A stretch of 8,271 nucleotides of DNA from Candidatus Atribacteria bacterium 1244-E10-H5-B2 (GCA_003575245.1 NMQN01000644.1:1-8271); one strand, 5' to 3'. Positions 1 to 6,934 are shown, counted from the first letter of the stretch. The notes: a model not told the origin generated them from the sequence alone. Made by a program: numbers and translations.

Positions 1-417
<417 letters not shown>

Positions 418-1417
418 TTATCCAGGGTTGTTTACTGCAAAGGATACTGATTTTTTTTTGAAAATAAAGTTTTATTTGCTCGCTGGCAATTTTAGCAGTT
501 GATTCAAGCGCTTCCTGCGTAGAACCACCGATATGAGGAGTAAGAATAACTGATTTTAAATCAATAAGTGGATTTGATAAATTTGGCGGTTCTTATTCCA
601 GTAAATCTAAGGCAGCACCTCCTAAATGCCCAGAAATTAATTCTTGATAAAGAGCTTTTTCACCAACAATTCCTCCTCTGGAGACGTTTATCAAAAAGGA
701 ACCCGGTTTCATTTTCTTCAGTCTTTCTATATTTACAAAATGATAGATGGTTGAATCTTAGGGAATATGCAAGGTCACTATATCTGATAAACCAAGTAAC
801 TGCTCAACTTTATCACAATAGGTTATTCTTTTATTTTTATTTATACCTTTTAATATGTAAGGGTCATACACATATACGAACATTCCAAAAGATTGTGCTA
901 ATTTTGCTACCCGCTTTTCAATATTTCCATAACCGATAATACCTAGTCTATGATGAAAAAGTTTATTGCCAATCTTTCTTGTCTTTTCCCAATCACCGTT
1001 AGTTTTTATTTGAATATTTGAAAAACTTATTTTTCGAAATAAGTCTACAATTAACCCTATAGTCAGCTCTGCAACTGAATTGGCATTAGCCCCAGGAGCA
1101 TTGGTTACCCAAATACCAAGATCTTGAGCAGCTTTAACATCAATCTGATCATATCCAGCACCATGAACAGCAATAATACGAGTTACCTTTAAATGTCCTA
1201 AAAATTTTTCTGTAAAAATTCCCGAACGAATAAGAATTCCGTCATAATTGGAAAGTCTATTGCCAAACTCTTCTACTTCTTTATTAGATAGCTTTCTAAA
1301 AGGCATTTCTTCTTCTATAATATCTGCAAATTCATCTAATATTTTTCTGACAATTTCGATTTTAACAGGAAAATTAAGTGAAGATGTAACCGCAACTTTA
1401 AATTTTTTTCTTTCCAA
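418..1417 (-). pseudogene. Degraded D-2-hydroxyacid dehydrogenase (phosphoglycerate dehydrogenase-like)
   Basis: This is a recognisable NAD-dependent D-2-hydroxyacid dehydrogenase, closest in look to SerA-type 3-phosphoglycerate dehydrogenase, but disrupted in three places. It starts at TTG (1415-1417), with AAGGGG at 1424-1429 six nt upstream. The first 219 codons hold the substrate-domain segment HGAGYDQID, the hinge NAPGANANSVAELT and the Rossmann fold. An in-frame TAA at 758-760 follows VTLHIP. The same frame continues with KPGSFLINVSRGGIV (catalytic Arg region) and ALDLLE, then a second TAA at 593-595, EPPNL and TPHIGGS (catalytic His). At an A9 run (T9 on plus, 451-459) removing one base restores the natural ending VSFAVNNPG and a TAA at 418-420. 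Repaired, it would be 332 residues, the normal family length. The Rossmann motif is GYGNIE, where the third glycine is usually present, a further sign of decay. The natural substrate cannot be read from this. It follows argH after 237 nt and need not have been part of the operon. Confidence 0.9.
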
Positions 1418-1423
1418 AAATTA

Positions 1424-1429
1424 CCCCTT
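1424..1429 (-). promoter_or_regulatory. Ribosome binding site supporting the TTG start of the pseudogene
   Basis: The minus strand reads AAGGGG six nt before TTG at 1415-1417. No in-frame ATG near the N-terminus fits the expected KVAVTS beta strand better, so this site decides the start. The surviving Shine-Dalgarno suggests that the reading-frame damage is fairly recent. Confidence 0.55.
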
Positions 1430-1637
1430 GTTACCAATCGTTTTTTAATTTATTTTTCAATGATTATTAAGTTAAAATAACCTGATTATAGAATAAATAA
1501 TATTAGTTAAATAATAACGAGGAAGAACCTTATGACATTCTATCTACATATTAATAATTTAAGAATAAATTAAAATTATAAAATGGCTGAATAAAGAAAA
1601 TTTCCAGAAAATAAGAAGTTCTCATAATAGAAAAATA

Positions 1638-1657
1638 ACTTTTCACTATCACTTTTA
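1638..1657. repeat. Short ACT-heptamer remnant at the argH stop codon
   Basis: ACT triplets begin at 1638, 1645 and 1651, giving spacings of 7 and 6 nt (ACTTTTC, ACTATC, ACTTTTA). The argH stop (plus-strand TTA at 1655-1657) lies inside the last unit. Alone this is too short to be convincing in AT-rich DNA. It is listed because the argG and argJ stops lie in clearer arrays of the same type. Confidence 0.35.
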
Positions 1658-3037
1658 TTTTTCTTGTAATATTTTCTTAGCCTCTTGAATAGACTCATTT
1701 ACTCGGTCCACAGAAGTGCCACCGAAAGATTTCTTGGCATTAACCGCTGAATGAGTATCTGACAGTTTTAAAACTTTTTCATCAAAAATTTTATGGAATA
1801 ATTTAAATTCTTGAATATTCAATTGGCTTAAATTTTTTTTATTATTTATACAATATAATACGATCTCGCCGACAATTTTATGCGCTTCCCGGAAAGATAA
1901 TCCTTGCCTTGCTAAATAATCTGCTATTTCAGTCGCCGTGGAAAAATCTCCCTTTAAACTGGCGATCATTTTTTTCCGGTTCACTATTAAGGTTTTAATC
2001 ATTTGACTCATTAAGAACAAAGATTTTTTTATTGTTCCCACTGAATCAAATAATGGCTCTTTATCTTCTTGCATATCATGATTATAAGCTAAGGGTAAGG
2101 CTTTCATCATGGTTAGAAGATTTATTAAATTTCCATAAACTCGTCCGGTTTTACCTCTAATTAATTCTGCAGCATCAGGATTTTTCTTTTGGGGCATAAT
2201 GCTGCTACCAGTACAAAATGAATCATCCAATTCAATAAAATTAAATTCTTTAGAAGACCATAGTATTATTTCTTCACTTAAACGGCTTAAATGCATCATT
2301 AAGATGGCCGAAGCCGATAAAAATTCTAAAATATAATCTCTATCGCTGACGGCATCAAGACTGTTTTCAGAAATCATACCAAAATTTAATTCTTTCGCCA
2401 CATATTCTCTATCAATAGGGAAAGAGGTACCTGCTAATGCAGCAGAACCCAGGGGTAAAACATCAATTCTTTTATATAAATTCTGCATCCTTTCCTTATC
2501 CCGTTTAAACATATAAAAATAGGCCATCAAGTGATGAGAAAAAAGAAGGGGCTGAGCGTGCTGTAGGTGGGTATATCCGGGCATAATTATTCCCAAGTTT
2601 TTCTGTGCTGTTATCAAAAGAGATTTCTGTAAATCTTTTAATAAATCCAGAATTTTTATCACTTCTTCTTTTAAATACATCCGTTCATCGAGGGCTACCT
2701 GGTCATTCCTGCTTCGGGCAATATGCAATTTCCCGGCAACAGTCCCAATTTTTTCTTTTAATTTATTTTCCACCCAGGAATGAATATCTTCTGCTTCTCT
2801 TGCGATAATTTTTACTTTGCCCCTTTGCACTTCTTTTAGAATTTGTTTTAATCCCTCAACGATTTTATTTTTTTCTTCTTTAGAGATAATTTTACATTTC
2901 CCTAACATCTGAGCATGAGCGATACCCCCCAATAGGTCATATTCAACTAATTTTTTGTCAAAGGATAGAGAGGAGACAAATTCTTCCATCTCCTTATTTA
3001 TATTTTTTTTAAATCTTCCACCCCATAGTTTTTCCAT
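1655..3037 (-). CDS. argH: Argininosuccinate lyase
   Basis: This cytoplasmic enzyme cleaves argininosuccinate to arginine and fumarate, the last step of arginine synthesis, and acts as a homotetramer in the fumarase/aspartase superfamily. From the ATG at 3037 the protein is 460 residues, the usual length, and begins with the canonical MEKLWGGRF. Visible motifs include AEDIHSWVE near residue 85, SRNDQVA near 110, GYTHLQHAQP near 155 (catalytic His region) and the superfamily signature GSSIMPQKKNP near 280, whose flexible loop carries the catalytic Ser. QEDKEPLFD follows near 325. GTG codons at 3052 and 3046 are in frame and would add up to five residues (MGVKK), but they lie in a repeat tail that instead looks like the ribosome binding site. 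The gene is 82 nt downstream of argG. The frame is intact, with no missing key residue. Confidence 0.97.
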   Translation of the reverse strand: MEKLWGGRFKKNINKEMEEFVSSLSFDKKLVEYDLLGGIAHAQMLGKCKIISKEEKNKIVEGLKQILKEVQRGKVKIIAREAEDIHSWVENKLKEKIGTVAGKLHIARSRNDQVALDERMYLKEEVIKILDLLKDLQKSLLITAQKNLGIIMPGYTHLQHAQPLLFSHHLMAYFYMFKRDKERMQNLYKRIDVLPLGSAALAGTSFPIDREYVAKELNFGMISENSLDAVSDRDYILEFLSASAILMMHLSRLSEEIILWSSKEFNFIELDDSFCTGSSIMPQKKNPDAAELIRGKTGRVYGNLINLLTMMKALPLAYNHDMQEDKEPLFDSVGTIKKSLFLMSQMIKTLIVNRKKMIASLKGDFSTATEIADYLARQGLSFREAHKIVGEIVLYCINNKKNLSQLNIQEFKLFHKIFDEKVLKLSDTHSAVNAKKSFGGTSVDRVNESIQEAKKILQEK

Positions 3038-3042
3038 TTTTT

Positions 3043-3050
3043 TCACCCCC
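3043..3050 (-). promoter_or_regulatory. argH ribosome binding site, derived from a repeat
   Basis: The minus strand reads GGGGGTGA, matching the extended Shine-Dalgarno GGAGGTGA at seven of eight positions, five nt before the ATG at 3035-3037. This favours that ATG over the upstream GTG codons, one of which lies inside the site. The site is the tail of the hairpin repeat at 3043-3080. Confidence 0.6.
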
Positions 3051-3080
3051 ACCTTAATCCTCCCCCCTCAAGGGGGGAGG
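3043..3080. repeat. Dispersed G/C hairpin repeat between argG and argH
   Basis: CCTCCCCCCT at 3059-3068 and AGGGGGGAGG at 3071-3080 are perfect inverted copies separated by CA, in practice a 9-bp stem with a TCAA loop. The flanking segment 3043-3058 (TCACCCCCACCTTAAT) resembles the tail of a hairpin repeat that I recall as dispersed in many genomes, so I take the repeat to span both parts. No T tract follows the stem in the minus-strand transcript, so it does not look like an intrinsic terminator. It sits immediately before the argH ribosome binding site, and the stem could affect argH translation. Confidence 0.7.
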
Positions 3081-3126
3081 AAATTAAAATAGATATTTAT
3101 TCTGGCTCCCGGATTCTACTTTCTTT

Positions 3127-3147
3127 ACTATATACTATATACTTTTC
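3127..3147. repeat. ACTATAT heptamer array crossing the argG stop
   Basis: ACTATAT units begin at 3127 and 3134, and a decayed ACTTTTC unit begins at 3141. The argG stop (plus-strand CTA, 3135-3137) and the last two codons lie inside the array. A further ACT at 3118 and 7-nt-spaced CT-rich units from about 3102 suggest the array once reached further into the spacer, but with a phase break. Confidence 0.65.
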
Positions 3148-4343
3148 TTATTTATCGAAGAATACACTTTAGTGGGTAATCCCCAGAGTTCAATAAATCC
3201 CTTAGCGAAATCTTGATTGAAGGTATCTCCCTGATCATAAGTAGCCAGGTTAAAATCGTATAGAGAATTTTTAGATTTTCTTCCTACTACCACACAATTA
3301 CCTTTAAGTAATTTAACTTTTATGGTCCCGGTTACTTTTCCCTTAATTACTTTTACAAAACCATCCAAAGCCTCTTTTGAGGCAGAAAACCATAGACCGT
3401 AATAAGTTAATTCAGAATATTTCTGAGAAATTATCTGTTTAAAATGAGATAGCTCTCGAGGATAGACCAATCCTTCTAAGGCCTGATATGCCTTTAACAA
3501 GATAGTTGCACCTGGGCATTCATAAATTTCTCGAGATTTAATTCCCACTAATCTATTCTCTACCATATCCACTCGTCCTACTCCATTTTTACCGCCAGCT
3601 TTATTTAGTTTCTGAATTAAATCTACTAAAGATAATTTTTCTCCATTAATGCTCTGTGGCTCTCCTTTTTTAAAATATATCTCCAGGTAAGTTGGTTTAT
3701 CCGGAGCTTTTTCCGGGCTTACCGTCCATTCGTAAACTCCCTCTTCCGGTGGCTCTACCCAGGGATCTTCTAATACTCCGCATTCAATAGACCTGCCCCA
3801 TAAATTCTGATCCACACTGTATGGATTTTCTACATCTACAGGGACAGGAATATTATATTTTATAGCATATTCAATCTCTTCGTCTCGGGTAAATCCCCAT
3901 TCTCGAGCTGGAGCAATTACCTGCAATTTAGGATTTAAGGCGGCAATAGATACTTCAAATCTCACCTGATCATTCCCCTTACCGGTACAGCCATGAACAA
4001 TAGCTTCTGCCTGTTCTTTTTCGGCAATTTCAACCATAATTTTAGAGATTAAGGGTCGAGAATAAGCTGTAGCCAAAGGATAATTTGATTCATAAACCGC
4101 ACCTGCTTGCAACCCTGGTAGAACATATTCCTTTACAAATTCTTCTTTGGCATCAATAACATAAGATTTACTCGCTCCAACCTTAAGAGCTTTTTCTTTT
4201 ACATATTCTAAATCAATCTTTTGACCTACGTCAACTACTACTGCAATTACTTCATCACAATAATTATCCTTTAACCATTTAATGGCTACAGAAGTATCTA
4301 ATCCTCCTGAATAAGCCAATACTACTTTTTTCATTTTTTTCAT
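3135..4343 (-). CDS. argG: Argininosuccinate synthase
   Basis: This enzyme joins citrulline and aspartate with ATP, via a citrullyl-AMP intermediate, to form argininosuccinate for ArgH. At 402 residues it has the length of the common short form. The N-type ATP pyrophosphatase loop AYSGGLDTS lies at residues 10-18. [12 protein letters not shown] at 88-99 and [14 protein letters not shown] at 117-130 are the citrulline/aspartate-binding and ATP-binding segments. [15 protein letters not shown] at 175-189 and [14 protein letters not shown] later are family hallmarks. The ATG at 4343 is chosen because AAGGAG (4354-4359) lies 10 nt upstream. A second ATG three codons in (4334) also fits the family N-terminus but is 19 nt from that site. 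The last two codons and the TAG stop lie in a heptamer repeat, so the terminal SI may be repeat-derived. It is followed by argH after 82 nt. Confidence 0.97.
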   Translation of the reverse strand: MKKMKKVVLAYSGGLDTSVAIKWLKDNYCDEVIAVVVDVGQKIDLEYVKEKALKVGASKSYVIDAKEEFVKEYVLPGLQAGAVYESNYPLATAYSRPLISKIMVEIAEKEQAEAIVHGCTGKGNDQVRFEVSIAALNPKLQVIAPAREWGFTRDEEIEYAIKYNIPVPVDVENPYSVDQNLWGRSIECGVLEDPWVEPPEEGVYEWTVSPEKAPDKPTYLEIYFKKGEPQSINGEKLSLVDLIQKLNKAGGKNGVGRVDMVENRLVGIKSREIYECPGATILLKAYQALEGLVYPRELSHFKQIISQKYSELTYYGLWFSASKEALDGFVKVIKGKVTGTIKVKLLKGNCVVVGRKSKNSLYDFNLATYDQGDTFNQDFAKGFIELWGLPTKVYSSINKKSI

Positions 4344-4353
4344 TTTTTCCTTT

Positions 4354-4359
4354 CTCCTT
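4354..4359 (-). promoter_or_regulatory. argG ribosome binding site
   Basis: AAGGAG on the minus strand, 10 nt before ATG 4341-4343. A second purine-rich AAAGGA at 4348-4353 lies only 4 nt from that ATG. The spacing favours the first of the two in-frame ATGs. Confidence 0.6.
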
Positions 4360-4416
4360 TTTATTTTTTGTTATTTCCTTTAGAGCAGAAATTTATATCC
4401 TCTAATGCGATTATAG

Positions 4417-4464
4417 ATTCCCGCCTCCGCGGGAATGACAAAGAGGGGGGGGGGAATGACAGAG
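4417..4464. repeat. Dispersed ATTCCCGC hairpin repeat plus a decayed second half-copy with G10
   Basis: ATTCCCGC at 4417-4424 pairs with GCGGGAAT at 4429-4436 around a CTCC loop, followed by GACA. A second GGGAATGACAG right arm ends near 4462, preceded by a run of ten G (4445-4454) in place of its stem. The tail matches, in inverse orientation, the CTGTCATTCCCG at the right edge of the window, so this is an interspersed family. It lies in the argD-argG spacer. The G10 run is prone to slippage in vivo and to sequencing error. Confidence 0.75.
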
Positions 4465-4468
4465 TTAA

Positions 4469-4530
4469 ATGTAAATTTTTGTGCTGTTAGTTAAATTTTT
4501 TGCGCAAGACACAGATATAAAAGTTTACAT
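4469..4530. repeat. Inverted repeat across the argD stop codon
   Basis: ATGTAAATTTTT at 4469-4480 and AAAAGTTTACAT at 4519-4530 are inverted copies with one mismatch in 12, separated by 38 nt. The argD stop (4525-4527) and last codon lie in one arm, so the transcript could form a hairpin at the 3' end of argD. No T tract follows, which argues against an intrinsic terminator. The arms are A/T-rich and chance similarity is possible. Confidence 0.4.
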
Positions 4531-5712
4531 CTGAAAAATTTTATCTAAAACTTCTATTAAATAATCAATTTCCTCTTTTTCAATAATCAACGGAGGTAAG
4601 AAGCGTAATACATTGCCAGCAGTACAATTAATTAATACTCCTTTTTCGAAGCATTTTTTAACCACCTCCGGACCATCTTTTTCTATTTCTAATCCCACCA
4701 TTAGACCTATAATTCTTGCTTCTTTAATAAATTTAGGATACTTTTCTTTAAGTTCTTCTATTTTCTTTTTAAAATACTCTCCTTTCTCTTTGCATTTTGT
4801 TATTAAATTTTCTTGCTGTAAAACCTTTAAATAAGCAATTGCTGCTGCGCAAGCTACGGGATTACCCCCAAAAGTAGTTCCATGATCACCGGGTTTGAAA
4901 GAGGAGGCTACTTTTTCTTTAGCGATTAAAGCTCCGATAGGTAATCCTCCTCCTAAGGATTTAGCAAGAGTTAAGATATCCGGCTCTACATTGTAATATT
5001 GGTAAGCAAATACTTTTCCGGTTCTACCTAAGCCACATTGGATTTCATCAAAAATCAATAACATATCCTTTTCGTTACATAATTTTCTTAATCCTTCTAT
5101 AAATTCTTTACTAGCAATATTTATTCCGCTCTCACCTTGAATCGGTTCTACCATAATTGCTGCTATTCTATCATCAACTACTTCTTTAACTGAATTAAGA
5201 TTATTAAATATGGCTTGCTTAAATTTGGGTAAAAGAGGAAGATAATCTTTCTGATATTTATATTTCCCGGTTACTGCTAAAGTCCCAATGGTTCTGCCGT
5301 GAAAAGAATTTTTCATATAAATTATTTTGTGTTTATCTTTATTTTGCTCTTTAAAATATTTAACTGCTAATTTGATTGCGCCTTCATTTACCTCTGCCCC
5401 ACTATTAGCAAAAAATACCTTATCTCCGCAAGAAATTTCTACCAATTTTTTCGCCAAAATTATTTGTGGCTCATTATAAAAAAGGTTAGAACAATGAATT
5501 AATTTTTCAGCCTGATTTTTAATGGCTTCTACTACTTTTGGGTGACAATAACCTAAAGCATTTACCGCAATGCCTCCGATAAAATCGTAATATAATTTTC
5601 CCTCTAAATCCCAAACTTTTAATCCTTCCCCTTTGTTTAAAACCATATCTGGCTGGGTATAAGTCTGCATCAAATATTTTTTTTCATTTTCTATTAATTC
5701 TTTAGTTTTCAT
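4525..5712 (-). CDS. argD: Acetylornithine aminotransferase
   Basis: This PLP-dependent class-III aminotransferase interconverts N-acetylglutamate semialdehyde plus glutamate and N-acetylornithine plus 2-oxoglutarate. It probably also serves the related N-succinyl-diaminopimelate step in lysine synthesis, as many ArgD enzymes do. At 395 residues it has normal family length. The PLP phosphate-binding segment NSGAEVNEGAIKLA is at 103-116, SFHGRT at 136-141, and FDEIQCGLGRTG at 221-232 with the PLP-ring Asp222. The Schiff-base lysine is Lys251 in LAKSLGGGLPIGAL, and HGTTFGGNPVACAA follows at 277-290. GNVLRFLPPLII near the C-terminus favours ArgD over GABA or ornithine aminotransferases. Start ATG 5710-5712 has AAAGAGGT at 5722-5729, nine nt upstream. 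It lies 47 nt after argB and 181 nt before argG. Confidence 0.95.
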   Translation of the reverse strand: MKTKELIENEKKYLMQTYTQPDMVLNKGEGLKVWDLEGKLYYDFIGGIAVNALGYCHPKVVEAIKNQAEKLIHCSNLFYNEPQIILAKKLVEISCGDKVFFANSGAEVNEGAIKLAVKYFKEQNKDKHKIIYMKNSFHGRTIGTLAVTGKYKYQKDYLPLLPKFKQAIFNNLNSVKEVVDDRIAAIMVEPIQGESGINIASKEFIEGLRKLCNEKDMLLIFDEIQCGLGRTGKVFAYQYYNVEPDILTLAKSLGGGLPIGALIAKEKVASSFKPGDHGTTFGGNPVACAAAIAYLKVLQQENLITKCKEKGEYFKKKIEELKEKYPKFIKEARIIGLMVGLEIEKDGPEVVKKCFEKGVLINCTAGNVLRFLPPLIIEKEEIDYLIEVLDKIFQM

Positions 5713-5759
5713 AATCTTTAAACCTCTTTGCTTAATATTTATTTTAAGTGATTAACTGA

Positions 5760-6641
5760 TTAAGGGACAATTTCTGTTCCTATTCCGCTATCGGTAAACA
5801 GCTCTAACAAAATAGAATGAGCACGTTTACCGTTTAAGAAATGCACTTTATTCACTCCACCCTCTAAGGCTTGAACAGCTGAATCCACTTTGGGAATCAT
5901 CCCTTTTTGAATCTGTCCAGACTCAATTAAGTCCTTAGCTTGATTAATGGTCAAACTGCTAATTACGGAAGTTGGGTCTTTAAAATCTTTAAATATTCCA
6001 TCCACATCGCTCAAATATATTAACTTTTCTGCCTGTAAAGATATAGCTATCTGGCCTGCTACAGTATCAGCATTGATGTTATATCTTACCCCTTTTTTAT
6101 CCACTCCCACCGTAGCAATTACCGGAATGTAATTTTTTTCCAGTAAAATTGTTAATATTTCGGGATTAATTTTTTTAACTTCTCCCACCAAACCTAATTC
6201 TGGTATCCGATGTTTCTTAACAGTTAAAAGCTGGGCGTCTTCCCCACTCAAACCAATTCCTTTCACTCCGTTACCCTTTCCTTCTAAAATGTGTAAATTT
6301 ATCTCTGCGACTAATCGGGTATTAACTTTTCCGGTCAAAACCATCTCGGTTATCTCCATAGTCTCTTGATCAGTGACCCTTAACCCGTCAATAAATTGGG
6401 GAACCATGTTTCTTTTTTTCATTTCTTGCGATATTTCTGCTCCTCCACCATGAACGATTACCGGTTTCATTCCCACATATTTCAGCAAGATAATATCTTC
6501 TATAATCTGTCCTTCCAACATTTTATCTTGCATAGCACTCCCACCATATTTTATAACCACTATCTTATTCCAAAATTTCTTAATATAAGGTAGAGCTTCT
6601 AAAAGAATTTCTCCCCGTTTATCTGTTTCTTTTGTCATCAT
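5760..6641 (-). CDS. argB: Acetylglutamate kinase, probably arginine-inhibited
   Basis: It phosphorylates N-acetylglutamate on its gamma carboxylate, the committed step, as a cytoplasmic amino-acid-kinase-family enzyme. At 293 residues it is typical. Visible motifs are KYGGSAM at 31-37 (phosphate-binding lysine and glycines), VHGGG at 63-67, GLRVTD at 86-91 (substrate arginine), YNINADTVAG at 187-196 (NxNAD substrate contact), YLSDVDGIF at 209-217 and GMIPKV at 247-252 (ATP-site lysine). An N-terminal helix of about 20 residues (LLEALPYIKKFW) precedes the kinase fold, and the C-terminus has HSILLELFTDSGIGT. Both are features of hexameric, arginine-sensitive kinases such as that of Thermotoga, so feedback inhibition by arginine is inferred. 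Start ATG 6639-6641 is eight nt after AAGGAG (6650-6655). A second ATG follows immediately and could equally be used. Confidence 0.96.
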   Translation of the reverse strand: MMTKETDKRGEILLEALPYIKKFWNKIVVIKYGGSAMQDKMLEGQIIEDIILLKYVGMKPVIVHGGGAEISQEMKKRNMVPQFIDGLRVTDQETMEITEMVLTGKVNTRLVAEINLHILEGKGNGVKGIGLSGEDAQLLTVKKHRIPELGLVGEVKKINPEILTILLEKNYIPVIATVGVDKKGVRYNINADTVAGQIAISLQAEKLIYLSDVDGIFKDFKDPTSVISSLTINQAKDLIESGQIQKGMIPKVDSAVQALEGGVNKVHFLNGKRAHSILLELFTDSGIGTEIVP

Positions 6642-6649
6642 TTATCACA

Positions 6650-6655
6650 CTCCTT
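6650..6655 (-). promoter_or_regulatory. argB ribosome binding site
   Basis: AAGGAG on the minus strand, eight nt before the first of two adjacent ATG codons (6639-6641 and 6636-6638). It lies at the edge of the repeat-filled argJ-argB spacer and is not itself part of a visible repeat. Confidence 0.7.
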
Positions 6656-6677
6656 TTAATTAACCAATTATCGCAAA

Positions 6678-6699
6678 GGCGTATGCAGTACGCCCCTAC
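6678..6699 (+). repeat. Hairpin repeat with GCCCCTAC tail, GCGTA stem type
   Basis: GGCGTA at 6678-6683 pairs with TACGCC at 6689-6694, extended by a possible T-G wobble, and is followed by CCTAC so that the right end reads CGCCCCTAC. The first G of the usual GGGC arm is A here. It is one of three copies in the window, all in the same orientation. It lies in the argJ-argB spacer, immediately before the heptamer array. Confidence 0.75.
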
Positions 6700-6712
6700 T
6701 TTCCATTAATAA

Positions 6713-6789
6713 ACTTGCGACTCGTAACATGTAACTCGAAACTTGCAACTTGCAACCCTAAACTCATTACTCATTACTCATTACTGTAT
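6713..6789. repeat. Eleven-unit phase-locked drifting heptamer array
   Basis: Units begin every 7 nt without a slip at 6713, 6720, 6727, 6734, 6741, 6748, 6755, 6762, 6769, 6776 and 6783. The sequences are ACTTGCG, ACTCGTA, ACATGTA, ACTCGAA, ACTTGCA twice, ACCCTAA, ACTCATT three times and ACTGTAT. All start with AC, nine of eleven with ACT, while the remaining four bases vary in local blocks. The array fills most of the space between two GCCCCTAC hairpins in the argJ-argB spacer. Confidence 0.85.
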
Positions 6790-6807
6790 TTATATTTGTC
6801 TTATCAT

Positions 6808-6832
6808 GGGCAGACACAAGGTCTGCCCCTAC
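6808..6832 (+). repeat. Hairpin repeat with GCCCCTAC tail, GCAGAC stem type
   Basis: GGGCAGAC at 6808-6815 pairs perfectly with GTCTGCCC at 6821-6828 across an ACAAG loop, with CTAC after it. This form resembles a hairpin repeat I recall from many unrelated bacterial genomes. No open reading frame overlaps it. It shares its tail and orientation with the copies at 6678 and 8228, but the stem sequence differs. Confidence 0.85.
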
Positions 6833-6878
6833 AAGTTACACGATGCAAATCACTGTATTCTAACCAGGTAACCAGCTA

Positions 6879-6934
6879 ACTCTTCTCTTGTCACTCATTA
6901 CTTATCACTTATTACTGTACTAGCTGTACTTGGT
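6879..6934. repeat. ACT-heptamer array crossing the argJ stop codon
   Basis: ACT occurs at 6879, 6893, 6900, 6907, 6914 and 6928, all on one 7-nt phase, with degenerate units at 6886 and 6921. Clear units are ACTCATT, ACTTATC, ACTTATT and ACTGTAC. The argJ stop (plus-strand CTA, 6920-6922) and the last three or four codons lie inside. Its phase differs from the 6713 array, so the two are separate blocks. Confidence 0.75.

Noticed and set aside
593..760. Recoding of TAA (suppression or an alternative code) to explain the two in-frame stops
   Set aside because: TAA is the genuine stop of argH, argD and argB in the same window, and an independent frameshift is present as well.
568..939. Plus-strand open frame of about 120 codons
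   Set aside because: It lies antisense to the dehydrogenase pseudogene, has no recognisable motif, and its complement is clearly conserved protein sequence.
1485..1513. Promoter for the dehydrogenase gene (minus-strand TATAAT at 1485-1490)
   Set aside because: The -10 match is perfect, but no acceptable -35 is found at 15-19 nt, and such hexamers are frequent in this AT-rich gap.
3059..3080. Intrinsic terminator between argG and argH
   Set aside because: The stem is strong, but no T-rich tract follows on either strand at the right distance, and the element looks like a dispersed repeat leading straight into argH.
6672..6934. CRISPR array or tRNA gene in the argJ-argB spacer
   Set aside because: The repeats are 7-nt units without unique spacers, or single hairpins without a cloverleaf or conserved T-loop.
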